Shown: positions 23,149 to 36,902 of the stretch, piece by piece
How the letters are laid out: every line of letters starts with the position of its first letter
How positions within the stretch are numbered: the stretch's first letter is position 1
Source: Mactromeris polynyma
Lineage: Eukaryota; Mollusca; Bivalvia; Venerida; Mactridae
DNA: 64,000 bases
Assembly: GCA_032209605.1 (NCBI GenBank)
Contig: JASFXZ010000001.1
Location: 31,562,619 to 31,626,618, forward strand
Direction of reading: 5' to 3'
Position numbers and translations under genes: made by a program
The notes under the pieces: model-generated
The model's input: the letters and a program-made list of their open reading frames with translations, nothing else
Told to the model about the DNA's origin: nothing
Database searches by the model: none

Positions 23149-23809
23149 TAACATATCAACTGTTACTGTTTACTATGGCTTTTGATACTTAATTGTAGTA
23201 GTTTTACACAGTGTGACAGTCAGAGGTGTTTCTAGAATTGTGCCAGTTTTGTTGTGTAATATCGGAATGTTAAATAGCTTTTTTATTTTACGTTTGCTCA
23301 TTGAACAACGGTTTCTTACTACGTAGAAGGTTTTCCCCTAGCGCTTTCTAGTGCTTTATATTTTCTTGTGTTATCGATACTAACTTTTCAGACAATCATA
23401 GATAAATTCAATTGCTTATCAATAAACGGTATGAGGCAATATCTTCGATACGTAGCTTCGATTGTTTTGGAAGCGTTAAATATTTTATCAGTATCAGTTT
23501 CTTCATAATAATAAATGAACATACGGTCATGAAATTTATGCATATAGAATTTTGGAATTTTTTATTCACAATCCTACTTCATACGTTGATAGCTCTGCAT
23601 GACAGAGTCACTCCATGACTAACTTAGATTGTGTAGAATCAAAGTAAAGGGAGCACCATCAGGATGAATGGTTTTATATTCGAATTGATCTTGCGATGAA
23701 GAGTAATTTTAACTTATTTGTAAGGAAGGTTGGCGACTTGTATTCATATTCTATTGCAATATCCTAAATATGTCATCAGAGTACTTATAACATTTGTTAA
23801 GTATATATT
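23149..23809 (+). other. 3' flank of C1qDC gene 3
   Basis: Candidate AATAAA at 23510-23515. Shares the U2 deletion that removes the SINE, with the join near 23742. Confidence 0.5.
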
Positions 23810-24040
23810 GTGTTACATTTGTTATTCCTTGTATTCACTCCACTGGATTGCATTTGTCATTCTGTATATGTCCTCCATCGGATTGCAATTGCCGTTTTAT
23901 AGTTGTACTCAACTGGATTGCATTTGTCAATATGCATATATATATTCTACTGGAATGCATTTGTATACCTGTATATGTATGATACTTGATTGCATTTGTC
24001 ATTTTATATACGCACTCTACAGGATTTCATCTGTTTTAGT
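23810..24040 (+). repeat. ~35-bp degenerate minisatellite, U3
   Basis: Same repeat and position as in U1. Confidence 0.7.
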
Positions 24041-24674
24041 GTCTTGGGGTTGAGTCCCTGTACCGAACTGTCTCTTTAAGTGAGATACATGTAGTTGGCA
24101 TTTTCTTACGGAGGATCAAAGCCTTATACTGGTCATTCCCAGGATCGATGGTAATGTAAATTGTCTGAAATGAACAGCAATATTGCTTAAAACATTGTCG
24201 GAGTCAATTTGCAACGTTTAATGTTACAACGGCATGCATACATTTTCAATCACGCAAACTCCTAGCAACAGTTACTAGAGGCAACTGTGATTTGAGCTCG
24301 GAACACCTTGGCGATTATTAGTATAATAGATTTGCATGTATTCCGAGCTCTGCCGGATACCGTCGAGTAAGTACGATTGTTTTCTGTGCGAGTATATTGT
24401 GGTTTAGTAGAGAAAAAATTAAGTGGCGCTCAACACATCCAGCTATTTATGTTACATTGTTTATAAGAGTTTAAACCCATGCTTTTTTTTTTTGCTATGA
24501 ATGAAATCATATGTTTGTTGGTTGTTGTATGTGCTTGTGCAATAAATATACATACATCATCGCAGTTAGTTGTTTCGTAAAGAATGTCCGAGGTATTATA
24601 TCTCTGCATGAAAACAGAAGGCTTGCGAAAGCTGCATTCTTGCAAAATCGAGTTATAACAATACAATACGCTTA
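24041..24674. other. Intergenic, U3
   Basis: Conserved with the other units; no gene seen. Confidence 0.35.
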
Positions 24675-24851
24675 TAGTAAAACCTCAATAATAAGACCAC
24701 CCTTGGGACACTTGAAACTGGTCTTTATATTGAGGAGGTCTTAATATTGAGGTTGAATTAAGAGCAAAACAGTGAACATGGATTTGAAAAATGTCTTCTT
24801 AATTTTGAGATGTTCTTATGATTGAGGGGGTCTTTAATTGAGGTTTTACTG
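24675..24851. mobile_element. pogo/Tigger-like MITE, U3 copy
   Basis: Nearly full-length copy with both TIRs and the internal CTTAATATTGAGG motif. Confidence 0.7.
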
Positions 24852-26212
24852 TATTTCGACATTTTAAAACGTTCATACAAAGTTTATAGTCACATACGTT
24901 ATATGTGCGAGAAAGAAAATTACAACACTTAATATAAACCAGTACAGTAGTTATCAGTAATGGTACAATTTCAAAATGTAACTTTTAAACACAGATAGAT
25001 ACAGGTTCATCCCCAAAAGATGTTTGTTTGGTATAACTCTACCTAGCAAAACATACATGTAGGTGGGTAGGTAGTTATTTTTATAACTACATGTTTTGCC
25101 AAACAAACAATATTTTTAAGTATGGCCTAGTAATAGTTTTCACAGACTGACGTGCTTTCCTCGAAATCGACATTACGAAATATGTGTATTTTGCCAATTA
25201 AGGTTAATTTGCAGACGTTGTTATCATGAAAACGTGATACAATAGAATTTATCAATTTTAGGCCAATGACAATACTATTGACCAATGTAGTTTTGTTTTC
25301 GTTCTTAATACACAAACAAACAGACATAACGTAGCTCTGTATTACACTTTTACGACCAGGCATTGAGATATCTACCCGAGGCTTCAATTAAGTGAGTTAT
25401 GCAGATCGTGGTTTCACCAGTGTATTAACGGGAGAGTATTCGTTTTTACCCATCTGAGAGCTCGTCAGTGGACCAATTCTTGTTTATTTATGTTTACCTG
25501 TGTACATTGTGACAGCGCAGTAGGTACACACACTTACAGATGTTATTCATTACCGTACACATACGGATTTTTATTTACTTATTTATTACTTAATATGTAT
25601 TTATTATTTTAGGTCACGTTACTATATTTATACTATTTTATTCCACCTTTCAGTGATACAAACAATTACAAATATAAGAGGATAGTAATTAGATATACAT
25701 AGTACAGTGAAAAAAAATCCTAGTAAATGTCAAATACATGAAGATAAAATTTTCATTCACGCACTCATCGACAGACACAAAATAATAATATAAATTAAAA
25801 AGCAACCATTAACTTTAATCCCTTGTGATACACGAGACCAAGGTTACGACTGACGGTCAGTTGTTAAAAGTACATTTTGTACACTAGGATATCGTCTTGT
25901 CCGATAGTAACTGACAGACATTCAAAAAAAATATTATAAATTTCAAAGCAACCATTAACTTTAAAAGCATTAAATAATAGCACAGTAAATGTCAAATGAA
26001 GGAGTAAAAGTTGTATATATGAAATAGGTAGCGTCTTCATTACAACTCTACTGTTCAATTAATCAACACGTACATCATCAAGAGATTGTCAATTTCCGAA
26101 TTTCTAGATCGCTCTGTAGACTTACTGTTTTATAAGCTCTGATTAAAGAACCGTCTCAAAGGAACAGCATCTCAATCCAGGACGTTATGACCATGGATAT
26201 GCACAGCTAATG
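24852..26212. other. Intergenic, U3, including left direct repeat
   Basis: No gene. The left satellite-flanking direct repeat is at 25750-25911. About 150 bp present in U1 (6330-6440) is deleted near 25096. Confidence 0.4.
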
Positions 26213-26228
26213 TGACGTCACGACGTCA
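26213..26228. promoter_or_regulatory. Twin CRE site, U3 left
   Basis: Identical 16-bp twin CRE. Confidence 0.5.
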
Positions 26229-27310
26229 GAACTATTATTCGACTGAATCCGTCGAACGCCGGACTTGACCGAAGTTATAAACTCGGCACATTCCGTCAAA
26301 GTTCGGAATTTTCGAACGACTAAGATTGACATAAGGAATTATCTTGAGAGCTTAGAAACGGCTAAATGCATTCCATTCAAATTCGGAAAAAGTACATGTA
26401 TGCCTGTTTCGCAAATGCTGAACACATATAGGCATATTAACACACAAATGGTCACTAAATGGCCGATCTTTTAGAGGAAACGTTTTTTTTAGTTTGATCG
26501 AAAGCGAAATAGAAATAGGGTATCGCCTGTCACAGTGGTTTAAAATTGAAACTGGAAAGATTCAACAATACCCATGTACAATTATGATACTTATTTTGTG
26601 TCTTTCGGCGTTTGCTCTCGAGTGGTCAAGAAATCGATCACCACCTAAAAGCGCTGGGAATTTACTTAGGGTAATTTGTTTGCCACATATTTCAGTATTT
26701 CTTAGAAACCTCAGATGGAAACAGCATTGCATCTGTATAAGAACTTTCTATGCTGTGTTAAGAACACCATTATGTGCAGACTAAATGCTGACTAAGTTCT
26801 TTGTAAATACAGTACTCCCATCTTTTCCTGTAAATAGCAGAATAAAGATGCAGTGGCAAGCAAATAAATGGTTCAGTCATCAGTGCTTGGCATTGTATAA
26901 GTTAACTTTATGCTAAACGGTTATGCAATTCTTAGAAATTGTCAATCAATTCCTGGAAATACCAGAAACCACAGAATGCAAATCACACACGCTGTTAAAG
27001 AAGCATTTGGCTTCTAATACTCTTAACAGTGTGAATAAAATACTTCTGAAAAAAGCAATAAGAATAATGATTCAGCGATCATTTATATACTGAAAACTCA
27101 ATCTGCAGCAGCTGGACAAAACTGCTTTGTGGTCAGCAATCACTAGTAATAGCATTTCTTAAAAATGCACTTAAGACATTGAACAGTGCAGCAAGGAGTT
27201 ATCATGGCTTCCATTTAAAATAAGATTCTAACAACAGCTAGGAATTCAAATATATAAAACACTTACTACCCTTGCCCAACCTCAATACTCAAGAGTAGTA
27301 TTCATTTAGG
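26229..27310. other. Region between left CRE and satellite, U3
   Basis: Conserved with 7518-8690. The start of the U1 open frame is deleted near 26541; no gene is supported. Confidence 0.3.
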
Positions 27311-30300
27311 GAGTAGTGTTCAGTAAGTTGTGTTCAGTAAGTTGTGTTCAGTAAATGAGCTGTGTTCAGTAAATGAGCTGTGTTCAGTAAATGAGCTGTG
27401 TTCAGTGAGCTGTGTTTAGTGAGCTGTGTTCAGTGAGCTGTGTTCAGTGAGCTGTGTTCAGTGAGCTGTGTTCAGTGAGCTGTGTTCAGTGAGCTGTGTT
27501 CAGTGAGCTGTGTTCAGTGAGCTGTGTTCAGTGAGCTGTGTTCAGTACGTGAGCTATGTTCAGTAAGAAGCGTTCAGTAAGTAGTGTTCAGTAAGTAAGA
27601 AGTGTTCAGTGAGCAGTGTTCAGTAAGTAAGTAGTGTTGAGTGAGAAGTGTTCAGTAAGAAGTGTTCAGTAAGTAAGTAGAGTTCCGTGAGTAGTGTTCA
27701 GTGAGTAGTGTTCATTACAGTAGTGTTCAGTTAGTGAGTTATTATCAGTGAGTAGTGCTCAGTAACGGAGTAGTGTTCAGTGAGTTGTGTTCAGTGAGTT
27801 GTGTTCAGTCAGTGAGTTGTGTCCACTGAGATGTGTTCCGTTATTGAGTAATATTCAGTGAGTAGTGTTCAGTGAATTGTGTTCAGTTAGTTGGTAGTGT
27901 TCAGTAAGTGAGTAGTGTTCAGTGAGTGAGTGATGCTCAGTGAGTAGTGTTCAGTAAGTGAGCTGTGTTCAATGAGTAGTGTTCAGTAAGTGAGAGGTGT
28001 TCACTGAGTTGTGTTCAGTTAGTTGTGTTCAGTGAGGTGTTTAGTGAGTTGTGTTCAGTTAGTTGTGTTCAGTGAGGTGTTTAGTGAGTTGTGTTCAGTG
28101 AGTGAGTGATGCTCAGTGAGTAGTGTTCAGTAAGTGAGCTGTGTTCAATGAGTAGTGTTCAGTAAGTGAGAGGTGTTCACTGAGTTGTGTTCAGTGAGTT
28201 GTGTTCAGTGAGGTGTTTAGTGAGTTGTGTTCAGTGAGTTGTGTCCACTGAGTTGTGTTCCGTAAGTGAGTAATATTCAGTGAGTAGTGTTCAGTGAATT
28301 ATGTTCAGTCAGTGAGTAGTGTTCAGTAAGTGAGTAGTGTTCAGTGAGTGAGTGATTCTCAGTGAGTAGTGTTCAGTAAGTGAGTAGTGTTCAGTGAGTG
28401 AGTGATGCTCAGTGAGTAGTGTTCAGTAAGTGAGCTGTGTTCAATGAGTAGTGTTCAGTAAGTGAGAGGTGTTCACTGAGTTGTGTTCAGTTAGTTGTGT
28501 TCAGTGAGGTGTTTAGTGAGTTGTGTTCAGTTAGTTGTGTTCAGTGAGGTGTTTAGTGAGTTGTGTTCAGTGAGTGAGTGATGCTCAGTGAGTAGTGTTC
28601 AGTAAGTGAGCTGTGTTCAATGAGTAGTGTTCAGTAAGTGAGAGGTGTTCACTGAGTTGTGTTCAGTGAGTTGTGTTCAGTGAGGTGTTTAGTGAGTTGT
28701 GTTCAGTGAGTTGTGTCCACTGAGTTGTGTTCCGTAAGTGAGTAATATTCAGTGAGTAGTGTTCAGTGAATTATGTTCAGTCAGTGAGTAGTGTTCAGTA
28801 AGTGAGTAGTGTTCAGTGAGTGAGTGATTCTCAGTGAGTAGTGTTCAGTAAGTGAGTAGTGTTCAGTGAGTGAGTGATGCTCAGTGAGTAGTGTTCAGTA
28901 AGTGAGCTGTGTTCAATGAGTAGTGTTCAGTAAGTGAGAGGTGTTCAATGAGTTGTGTTCCGTAAGTGAGTAATATTCAGTGAGTAGTGTTCAGTGAATT
29001 ATGTTCAGTCAGTGAGTAGTGTTCAGTAAGTGAGCTGTGTTCAATGAGTAGTGTTCAGTAAGTGAGAGGTGTTCAATGAGTTGTGTTCCGTAAGTGAGTA
29101 ATATTCAGTGAGTAGTGTTCAGTGAATTATGTTCAGTCAGTGAGTAGTGTTCAGTAAGTGAGTAGTGTTCAGTGAGTGAGTAGTGCTCAATGAGTAGTGT
29201 TCAGTAAGTGAGAAGTGTTCAGTGAGCTGTGTTCAGTGATTGAGTTGTGTTCAATAAGTAGTGTTCAATGAGTAGTGTTCATTGAGTAGTGTTCATTGAG
29301 TAGTGTTCAGTGAGTAGTGTTCAGTGAATTGTGTTCAAAGAAGTGTTCAATAAGTAGTGTTCAATGAGTAGTGTTCAGTGAGTAGTGTTCATTGAGTAGT
29401 GTTCAGTGAGTAGTGTTCAGTGAATTGTGTTCAAAGTATTGTTCAGTGAGTAGTGTTCAATGAGTAGTGTTCAGTGAGTTAAGTTCAGTGAGTAGTGTTC
29501 AGTTAGTTGTGTTCAGTGAGGTGTTTAGTGAGTTGTGTTCAGTTAGTTGTGTTCAGTTTGTTGTGTTCAGTGAGGTGTTTAGTGAGTTGTGTTCAGTGAG
29601 TGAGTGATGCTCAGTGAGTAGTGTTCAGGAAGTGAGCTGTGTTCAATGAGTAGTGTTGAGTAAGTGAGAGGTGTTCACTGAGTTGTGTTCAGTTAGTTGT
29701 GTTCAGTGAGGTGTTTAGTGAGTTGTGTTCAGTTAGTTGTGTTCAGTGAGGTGTTTAGTGAGTTGTGTTCAGTGAGTGAGTGATGCTCAGTGAGTAGTGT
29801 TCAGTAAGTGAGCTGTGTTCAATGAGTAGTGTTCAGTAAGTGAGAGGTGTTCACTGAGTTGTGTTCAGTTAGTTGTGTTCAGTGAGGTGTTTAGTGAGTT
29901 GTGTTCAGTGAGTTGTGTCCAATGAGTTGTGTTCCGTAAGTGAGTAATATTCAGTGAGTAGTGTTCAGTGGATTATGTTCAGTCAGTGAGTAGTGTTCAG
30001 TAAGTGAGTAGTGTTCAGTGAGTGAGTGATGCTCAGTGAGTAGTGTTCAGTAAGTGAGTAGTGTTCAGTGAGTGACTGATGCTCAGTGAGTAGTGTTCAG
30101 TAAGTGAGCTGTGTTCAATGAGTAGTGTTCAGTAAGTGAGAGGTGTTCAATGAGTTGTGTTCCGTAAGTGAGTAATATTCAGTGAGTAGTGTTCAGTGAA
30201 TTATGTTCAGTCAGTGAGTAGTGTTCAGTAATTGAGTAGTGTTCAGTGAGTGAGTAGTGCTCAATGAGTAGTGTTCAGTGAGCTGTGTTCAGTGATTGAG

Positions 30301-30590
30301 TTGTGTTCAATAAGTAGTGTTCAATGAGTAGTGTTCATTGAGTAGTGTTCAGTGAGTAGTGTTCAGTGAGTAGTGTTCAGTGAATTGTGTTCAAAGAAGT
30401 GTTCAATAACTAGTGTTCAATGAGTAGTGTTCAGTGAGTAGTGTTCATTGAGAAGTGTTCAGTGAGTAGTGTTCAGTGAATTGTGTTCAAAGTATTGTTC
30501 AGTGAGTAGTGTTCAATGAGTAGTGTTCAGTGAGTTAAGTTCAGTGAGTAGTGTTCAGTTAATTGTGTTCAAAGTATTGTTCAGTGAGTT
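27311..30590 (+). repeat. GTGTTCAGTGAGTA-family satellite, U3 array with higher-order structure
   Basis: About 3.3 kb, the longest array. The units at 27400-27550 are homogeneous 14-mers (GTGTTCAGTGAGCT). From 27931 a higher-order repeat appears. The landmark TGATGCTCAG falls at 27931, 28107, 28403, 28579 and 28875, and again at 29605, 29781 and 30077, alternating 176 and 296 bp, so the period is 472 bp. A 128-bp local duplication follows near 28936-29064. Confidence 0.9.
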
Positions 30591-31935
30591 TCTACGTGAA
30601 GTGAGAAACAAGAATTACAACAAATTCAGAATTGTCGATAAGAAATCTGATCCAAGAATATTACAGTGCAACCTCTATAGAGCAGCCTCTTTTGAGCAAA
30701 AACCTCTCTTCAAAAACATTATCATTTTCCCGTGGTAAAATTTATAACAATTTAAATGTCTTTAGGACAACAACTTCTCAACAACAGACAACCTGTGTTA
30801 CTCTAGAAAGGTTGCACAGTATATAAGACAGGATTACAACTATAGAAGAGCTGTATATATTTATCCTGTTATCATCATACATAATACTACCACTGTTCGA
30901 AGGTTTAATGTAAGGGAATATAACCAATGCGAACATCCTGCACAATTTACGATATATCATGCAGTTATCCCCCTTAGTAATATACACAAATTAATACGGT
31001 TGTTACTGAACTGTTTTCATTGACAAATTTCGTGATTTAAATACGGCATTGAGGAACAACTTTTATTAATCATCGGGTACGAATTTTCATTTCGAATAAT
31101 ACATAGTTTTGAATAGCCCAGTTCAATTTGAAGTGCCTAAGAATATACAACGGGACCTGATATTTATTTCGGATGATACCAAGTATTCGGATAGAAGGTG
31201 GTCGAATAAACGAGGTCCGGCTATAGATCTATTGATTATATAGGCTTCCTAAGCAGTTCATCGCTAAACTATTTGTATCATGTCTTCATCAATTAAAGTT
31301 AATAATAATAATAAATTCTTTATTTCTAGAAGATAACATATTGAGATTAAACAATAAATGTGTACACCTTATTTACAACATAGCCTTCTATTAACAAGAT
31401 AAACAACCAAAAGCACACGCACAAACAAACAAGCATTCACACACCCACACGCACAAACAATAACTTGTACAAGTACATCATGTATTAACATCAGGATGTC
31501 TGACAATAATTACTTTCAAATTTTAGTTCACACACTCATCGACAGACACAAAAAAATATAATAAATTAAAAAGCAACCATTAACTTTAATCCCATGTGAT
31601 ACACGAGACCAAGGTTACGACTGACGGTCAGTTGTTAAAAGTACTTTTTGTACACTAGCATATTGTCTTGTCCGATAGTAATTGTTTCAAAAAAAGTCAC
31701 ATTTTCTGCCGAATTTTATTTCATTTCAAATTAATTATTCATTCAAAAGTAATATTTCTTCTTCAAAAAAGGCTTTCAATTAAGTTATAGTATACGTACC
31801 TTAAAGACTTGTCAATTGTCTGGTAAATTGTGTTTCGCTATGTCTGTTTTACTTGCTCGGATAATAAGAATCTTCGCAGTAAACAGCAACGCCTAGAATG
31901 ACGTACGTTACATCCATGGAAACGTAACGTTACTG
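30591..31935. other. Post-satellite region, U3, including right direct repeat
   Basis: No gene. It contains a palindromic TIR-type sequence (next entry), an AATAATAATAATAAATTC tract near 31302 that resembles the 3' tail of a minus-strand retroelement, and the right direct repeat at 31525-31682. Confidence 0.4.
31147..31225. mobile_element. Short palindromic TIR element or solo end, U3
   Basis: The left part, GGGACCTGATATTTATTTCGG, roughly mirrors the right part, GAATAAACGAGGTCCGGCTA. The GGACCTCGTTTATTCG-type end recalls pogo/Tigger TIRs. Similar copies lie near 44292-44368 and 63805-63885, and a degraded one near 10905 in U1. Confidence 0.4.
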
Positions 31936-31951
31936 TGACGTCACGACGTCA
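31936..31951. promoter_or_regulatory. Twin CRE site, U3 right
   Basis: Identical 16-bp twin CRE. Confidence 0.5.
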
Positions 31952-33002
31952 GAATTTATGATTCGTGTGGATCCGAATGAATATATGTGTCATTCTCTGA
32001 GATGTTTGGCCAAAATAACACATCTGGGCGAAATTGAGTTATTAACATATCTGAATGCAGGGATATTTGTAGGTCACTACAAAACACAATTATTGCTAAA
32101 CGACATTTTTTAGGGTATTACAGAACTTTTAATGCGGTCATCAAGACAAGATTGACAAAAATTCCGAGTTTCACAAATTTAATACAACAAATATGTTTTC
32201 AGATACAATGATATTTTACAAATAAATATATATTATTATTTTCCTTAAGAAAATGGACCGTAAATTTTTAAACTAGTTGGATTGCGGTCAGGTTCCTGAT
32301 TCTTGGTGTGTTTGTATAATACTGCCAATCTATAAAATCAAGGATAGTCCCGAGGACCCTGACAATTATAGATTATAAATACAAAATGTAGTCGATAATT
32401 CAATCATCAATCTGGAAACCAACATGGTCAAAACATACTCGCCGTATAGACGTAGTAAGTGTAACATAAAATAAAATAATTGTGTGACCTTGGTTCTGTG
32501 TTGTTTATCTCGTGTTTACATGGACTCTTTCCAGTGTTTGTACATCTTGTATCAGAACAGTATCTGCAATCATTATTAGTTTGAACCAGTCTTACAGTAT
32601 TACTCTTGGACGGAAAACCAATCTGTTTTTGATATGGTAACAAACCCCAGGAATCTCTACAGTTGTATGATTGTACAGTATCTGCAATAGTTATTAGTTT
32701 GAGTATCAAACCTGTCACACAGTATTAGTCTTGGACGGAAAACAAGACATTCTTATATCTGTTTTTGATATGGTAATATACCTTTTTGCCAAGAAAAATT
32801 CAGTTCATGATAGTAATAAATCAAACATGCGCAATACCTAGGAATCTCTATAGTTGTATGATTGGTATGTCTGCACGTACCACAATCATACATAAATTCA
32901 AGCATTGTATTCTACGGTTTTGTGAGGTGTATACATACATACCAACATGTCTCACATACTATATATTTTAGCTCGACTATTCCATGAAGAGATGTTATCT
33001 TA
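31952..33002. other. Intergenic, U3 distal part
   Basis: Conserved with 11631-12897; no gene seen. Confidence 0.35.
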
Positions 33003-33345
33003 ACACACGTGTTGCTCTGTAGTCATGTGTCGTTCCATTTTCAGGTTTTCGAGTTCTTTGATGACGTTGTGATGTTTGGTTATCTTGTTCTTTGGTTCTC
33101 CTTAGTTGTCCTTTATGGTCGGGCTGCCCATTCCTTGCGCCCCTGTTCCTTTGTATGTTTACCCTTGCGTCTCATCGGTGCCTGGTGTTTTCAGGAATGT
33201 TCTTTTTTTCCGTGGGCTTTGTGGGGAGGCATTGTCTTGTGTCGGTGGCGTTGCCTGTAGCAACTTATTCTATCTCTTATCATTTCGGTTATGTTTTGTC
33301 CCCTCCTTATGCTTGTCTCCTCCTTCTTCTTAGTTCTGACTAGCA
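33003..33345 (+). repeat. Dispersed ~350-bp repeat, U3
   Basis: Near-identical to 12898-13250. Confidence 0.5.
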
Positions 33346-34391
33346 ACGTCGTGATTTGTCAATCCATCTGGCTCTCCCTGCTCCAATTTTGTTTCTTCGC
33401 AACTATATATGTACTTTAAGTTCACTTTTAATAGCGTTCTTATAAGCTTTTCGAGCCAAGAATAGTTCCATTGTGTGCCGCGAATCGATTTCATTCGAAA
33501 GTATGTCCTGGTTTCATGAACAACCATTTTAAAACACTAACTGTACCTATTACCCGAAAATAAAGAAGTGTGTGTTAGTGTATCAGTGAGTACATATAGA
33601 ACTTTATCCACGGATAGGGATCTTATTTCACTTCATATTTATCTGCTGACCTACAATTTCGGTTCAATTATTCTTTTACTCCGTTTACGTGACTACATTT
33701 TCGATATATGGTCCAAAATGTGACGTCCAGGAATTTTGGTTACATTTTGAAAACCTTGGTGACCAAGTTTTTAAGTTCCTCAAATGCCACCGTACAACAT
33801 TGGTAGTTACATATGATCATAAAATGTATTTGTTTCATAGAAGGGAAGTTGAAAATTTACCAAAAATAACCTGATCTGGAATGGAAAAAGCGTTTAAAAA
33901 TGAAGATGTAACAAGGACACAGAAGGTTAACTTGTAAGTTTTCAATTACAAACCTTTCTATTGATAGAAGAAAACAGTTTGTTTCAGTTTTAAAGAGAAA
34001 TTTCATGCTAAAACCATTTTAGGTATTTGAATGAATAACATATCACCCCCTGGCACCAGAATAATGCACTACAAGTAAAGGGAAAGTGTTTGATAAGATG
34101 TAACACATATTCTTGGACAGCATAGTTTGGATCATATATTGATAAAAATGATGAGTTTACTCAGTGATACAAAGCTGATGGAATGTATGAGGGAAGTGAC
34201 TTTCCATGTTCCAAAATGATTTGATCACATCCCACAAATTTATAACAATACCAGCGATAACCCCGATACGAAATAACACGTACGTGAAGCTACAACAGGA
34301 CAATAACTCAATTCATTTCGTGGCGTTGAAAAGTAAAGGTATTTAAGCGGATATTCGAGCGGTTTGTGAAAGTAGCGCTCTTGTGTTCCTG
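33346..34391 (+). promoter_or_regulatory. 5' flank of C1qDC gene 4; U3/U4 junction at 33656/33657
   Basis: Conserved upstream region; no gene supported. Confidence 0.4.
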
Positions 34392-34399
34392 TATAAATA
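34392..34399 (+). promoter_or_regulatory. TATA box of C1qDC gene 4
   Basis: TATAAATA, 61 bp before ATG 34453. Confidence 0.55.
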
Positions 34400-34452
34400 A
34401 CCGTAGCAATCCAGACTTGTTTAGTTACTTACTCAGTGTTATAAGTTATAAG

Positions 34453-34816
34453 ATGTTTCACAACAAAATGTCGACTTTCGCATATGTCGTCTGCTTTCTG
34501 TTTTGTTCATGTTCGGGATTAAACATTGAGCACTCTTGTTCAAAATTTCATTATGAAGAACAAACTCTCGAGAAATTAATTCGATTGCAGCTGTTTGTTG
34601 AAAGAACCAAGGAGGAAATGGACGCAACACAGAACAAAGTGATGGATACGCTTTCCGAATTATCCAAGGAACGCGAAGGGATTAAAGAAGACGTGCAAGC
34701 CGCGATTGATGAAATCAATCAAGTGAAGAGTAACGCTGAAAAGGACATGACAACTTTAAAGAAGCATTATTCGGATACCATCGACAGTTATGCTAAAGAA
34801 ACAGCAGAAATAAAGG
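34453..34816 (+). CDS. C1qDC gene 4, exon 1: signal peptide and coiled coil
   Basis: Same layout as gene 1 and closest to it (both read KEDVQAAI...KDMTTLKKHYSD in the coil). After the signal peptide it differs: LNIEHSC replaces LKLEQSC, so the first residues of the mature protein vary between paralogues while Cys29 is kept. Donor G|GTACGC, phase 1. Member of the long-intron subfamily. Confidence 0.85.
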
Positions 34817-36902
34817 GTACGCAGAAACCATTGTAAAGGCATTATAATTTATAAATGACCGTATAAAAACAATACTTTAATGTTTTCTATCTTGATCGAT
34901 GACTAATATAATAACCCATTTTATACAAATAATACATTATTGTGTGTATAAGGATGTTTTCATGGGACATAGGTTATTTTATGTTATTGTTTTTCTGACA
35001 AGCGGTATGATACTTAAAAAAGAAATTGATGTACAGTGGATGTAAAATCGTGGCTAAAAGGTATTACTATCTACAACCACTTTAATATTCAATATATGAT
35101 GAAAGTCGATGTTTTTAAGTTGCTGGTAATTACGACTAAATCGAGGACCATAACTCTGGTTTTACTGCTTTCACCCCCCCCCCCACCGAATAAAATCAAA
35201 GCACAAACGTGCTGTGGGTGGTACCACTCGTCTCTGCTGGCAACTCGTTGCATACAAGTTTCCGTTTTGTAACTAAACAGTTTTATAATATCCAAGTTTG
35301 TGTTAATAGTTAAGATGGTTTGCAAGGAATATGGAATAAAACTAAAACATATGACAGAAATGCGAAAACGAATAAAAATGTATTGAAAACATAGTAACAT
35401 TTTTTCCAAGAGATCTTCAATCCGACTTGTTCTAGAAATGCTAGATTTTCAAACCGAAATAAAGAAAAATGGTCAGTAATAATGGTAGAACCTTAAAATT
35501 GTAAAACAAGTGAAATGTTTGTCACGATTGTAAATAAATGAAATACAAAGATATCAGACCCTTATGTAAAGCTTGTGAATGTTTAATTATAAAATGACAT
35601 ATTAAATTATATCGACACGAACTTAGAGTAAAATCAGTATGCCCAGGCATAATAATATATAGTAAGTTATGATAACACTAGCTTGCCATAGGTTATGAGT
35701 TATCTTGTTGTAGTGGGGTATTTTCCAATTAATTTTCCAAGCACAGAGCGAGATGTACGTAGAAAGATGACACCGATAATTTTCGTAGTCGCGCACAACG
35801 AGACAATATCTACGATAAATCGCAATAAAGAACATCAACAACAGTAATCACTTGTGATCGATTTAATACATGTATATCCTTTAAACTTTCTTCTACGTGC
35901 GTTCGCTTAGCGAATTTTTCGCGTTTATAGCGCTAACCTGGCATTTTAAGTATTGAGAACCGGTATGGTAGGGTACCCGTCTAATTGCATTTCTGTCACG
36001 CAGTTTCACCAACCGGCGAAAAGTAAGAATCTGTACTAAACGAAACCAGTCGACGCTCTTAAAATATGCACTTTACAAAACGATGCCGATTTATGAAATT
36101 AATAAGGAATAAAACAAAATATATGAAGCACAAGAATGAACCATCTTTAAAAAATATAAAAGAGACAAACATTTTTCGTTCATTAAATTTTATTATGAGC
36201 TAACCCAAAACTATAAACAAACTCGTGTGTATTAATACATTGCTTAAAACCACATCTGAACTCCACAGAAACAGCTTATTAGTTCACAAACCACTTTAGC
36301 CGGTCACCTTTTCAACATTTCATTTTATTGAAATGTTTATGATATTATTTCGTTCGGTGAACTTTGGAACTACTTCGTTGCGTAGTAATTAGGATTTGGA
36401 CGTTTTTGACTTTTAACCGGCTTTCAGATTTTTCTGTTTTGAAAACGGGAACCAATTGTTGTATGCCATTCACATTGCCACACTACAAAAACTTTCTATG
36501 CTATTGACCCTCTGTGTCTTATTTTTCTAAATGTTTGCGACACAAATTATTTGTATTCAGGACAACAGCCTATTTACAATGTCAAAGTCATAACTCTGCT
36601 TTTATTGATTCACTCCTAGATTAAAACCCCTGCGTTCAGTAAATGTGTTTGTGGCTAACGTTTCGTAACGGTTACAATTTTGTTCCCCATGTGCAGTGAA
36701 TGTGATACGGTGGGTCAGGAACAGAAAAGAAAACATTTTTGTAAAATTCCCAATTGTTCGCCGAAACTGAACACAGGTCTGTTATACTCAATAAGTTTAA
36801 ATGAAGTTAAGAAATCAAATCAAAGAGTAATACATAATAATACGTGTATTGTGCAGTAACTCTTCCAAGTTGAATAGTTACGTGTTCATTTTATCTCCAC
36901 AG
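34817..36902 (+). other. Intron of C1qDC gene 4 (long form)
   Basis: 2086 bp, nearly identical to the intron of gene 1, with a C11 tract at 35174-35184. It lacks the 27-bp hairpin insertion of gene 1 and about 20 bp near 36120. Acceptor TCTCCACAG. Confidence 0.7.

Noticed and set aside
27311..30590. CRISPR-like repeat array
   Set aside because: Units are contiguous, with no unique spacers; this is a eukaryotic satellite.
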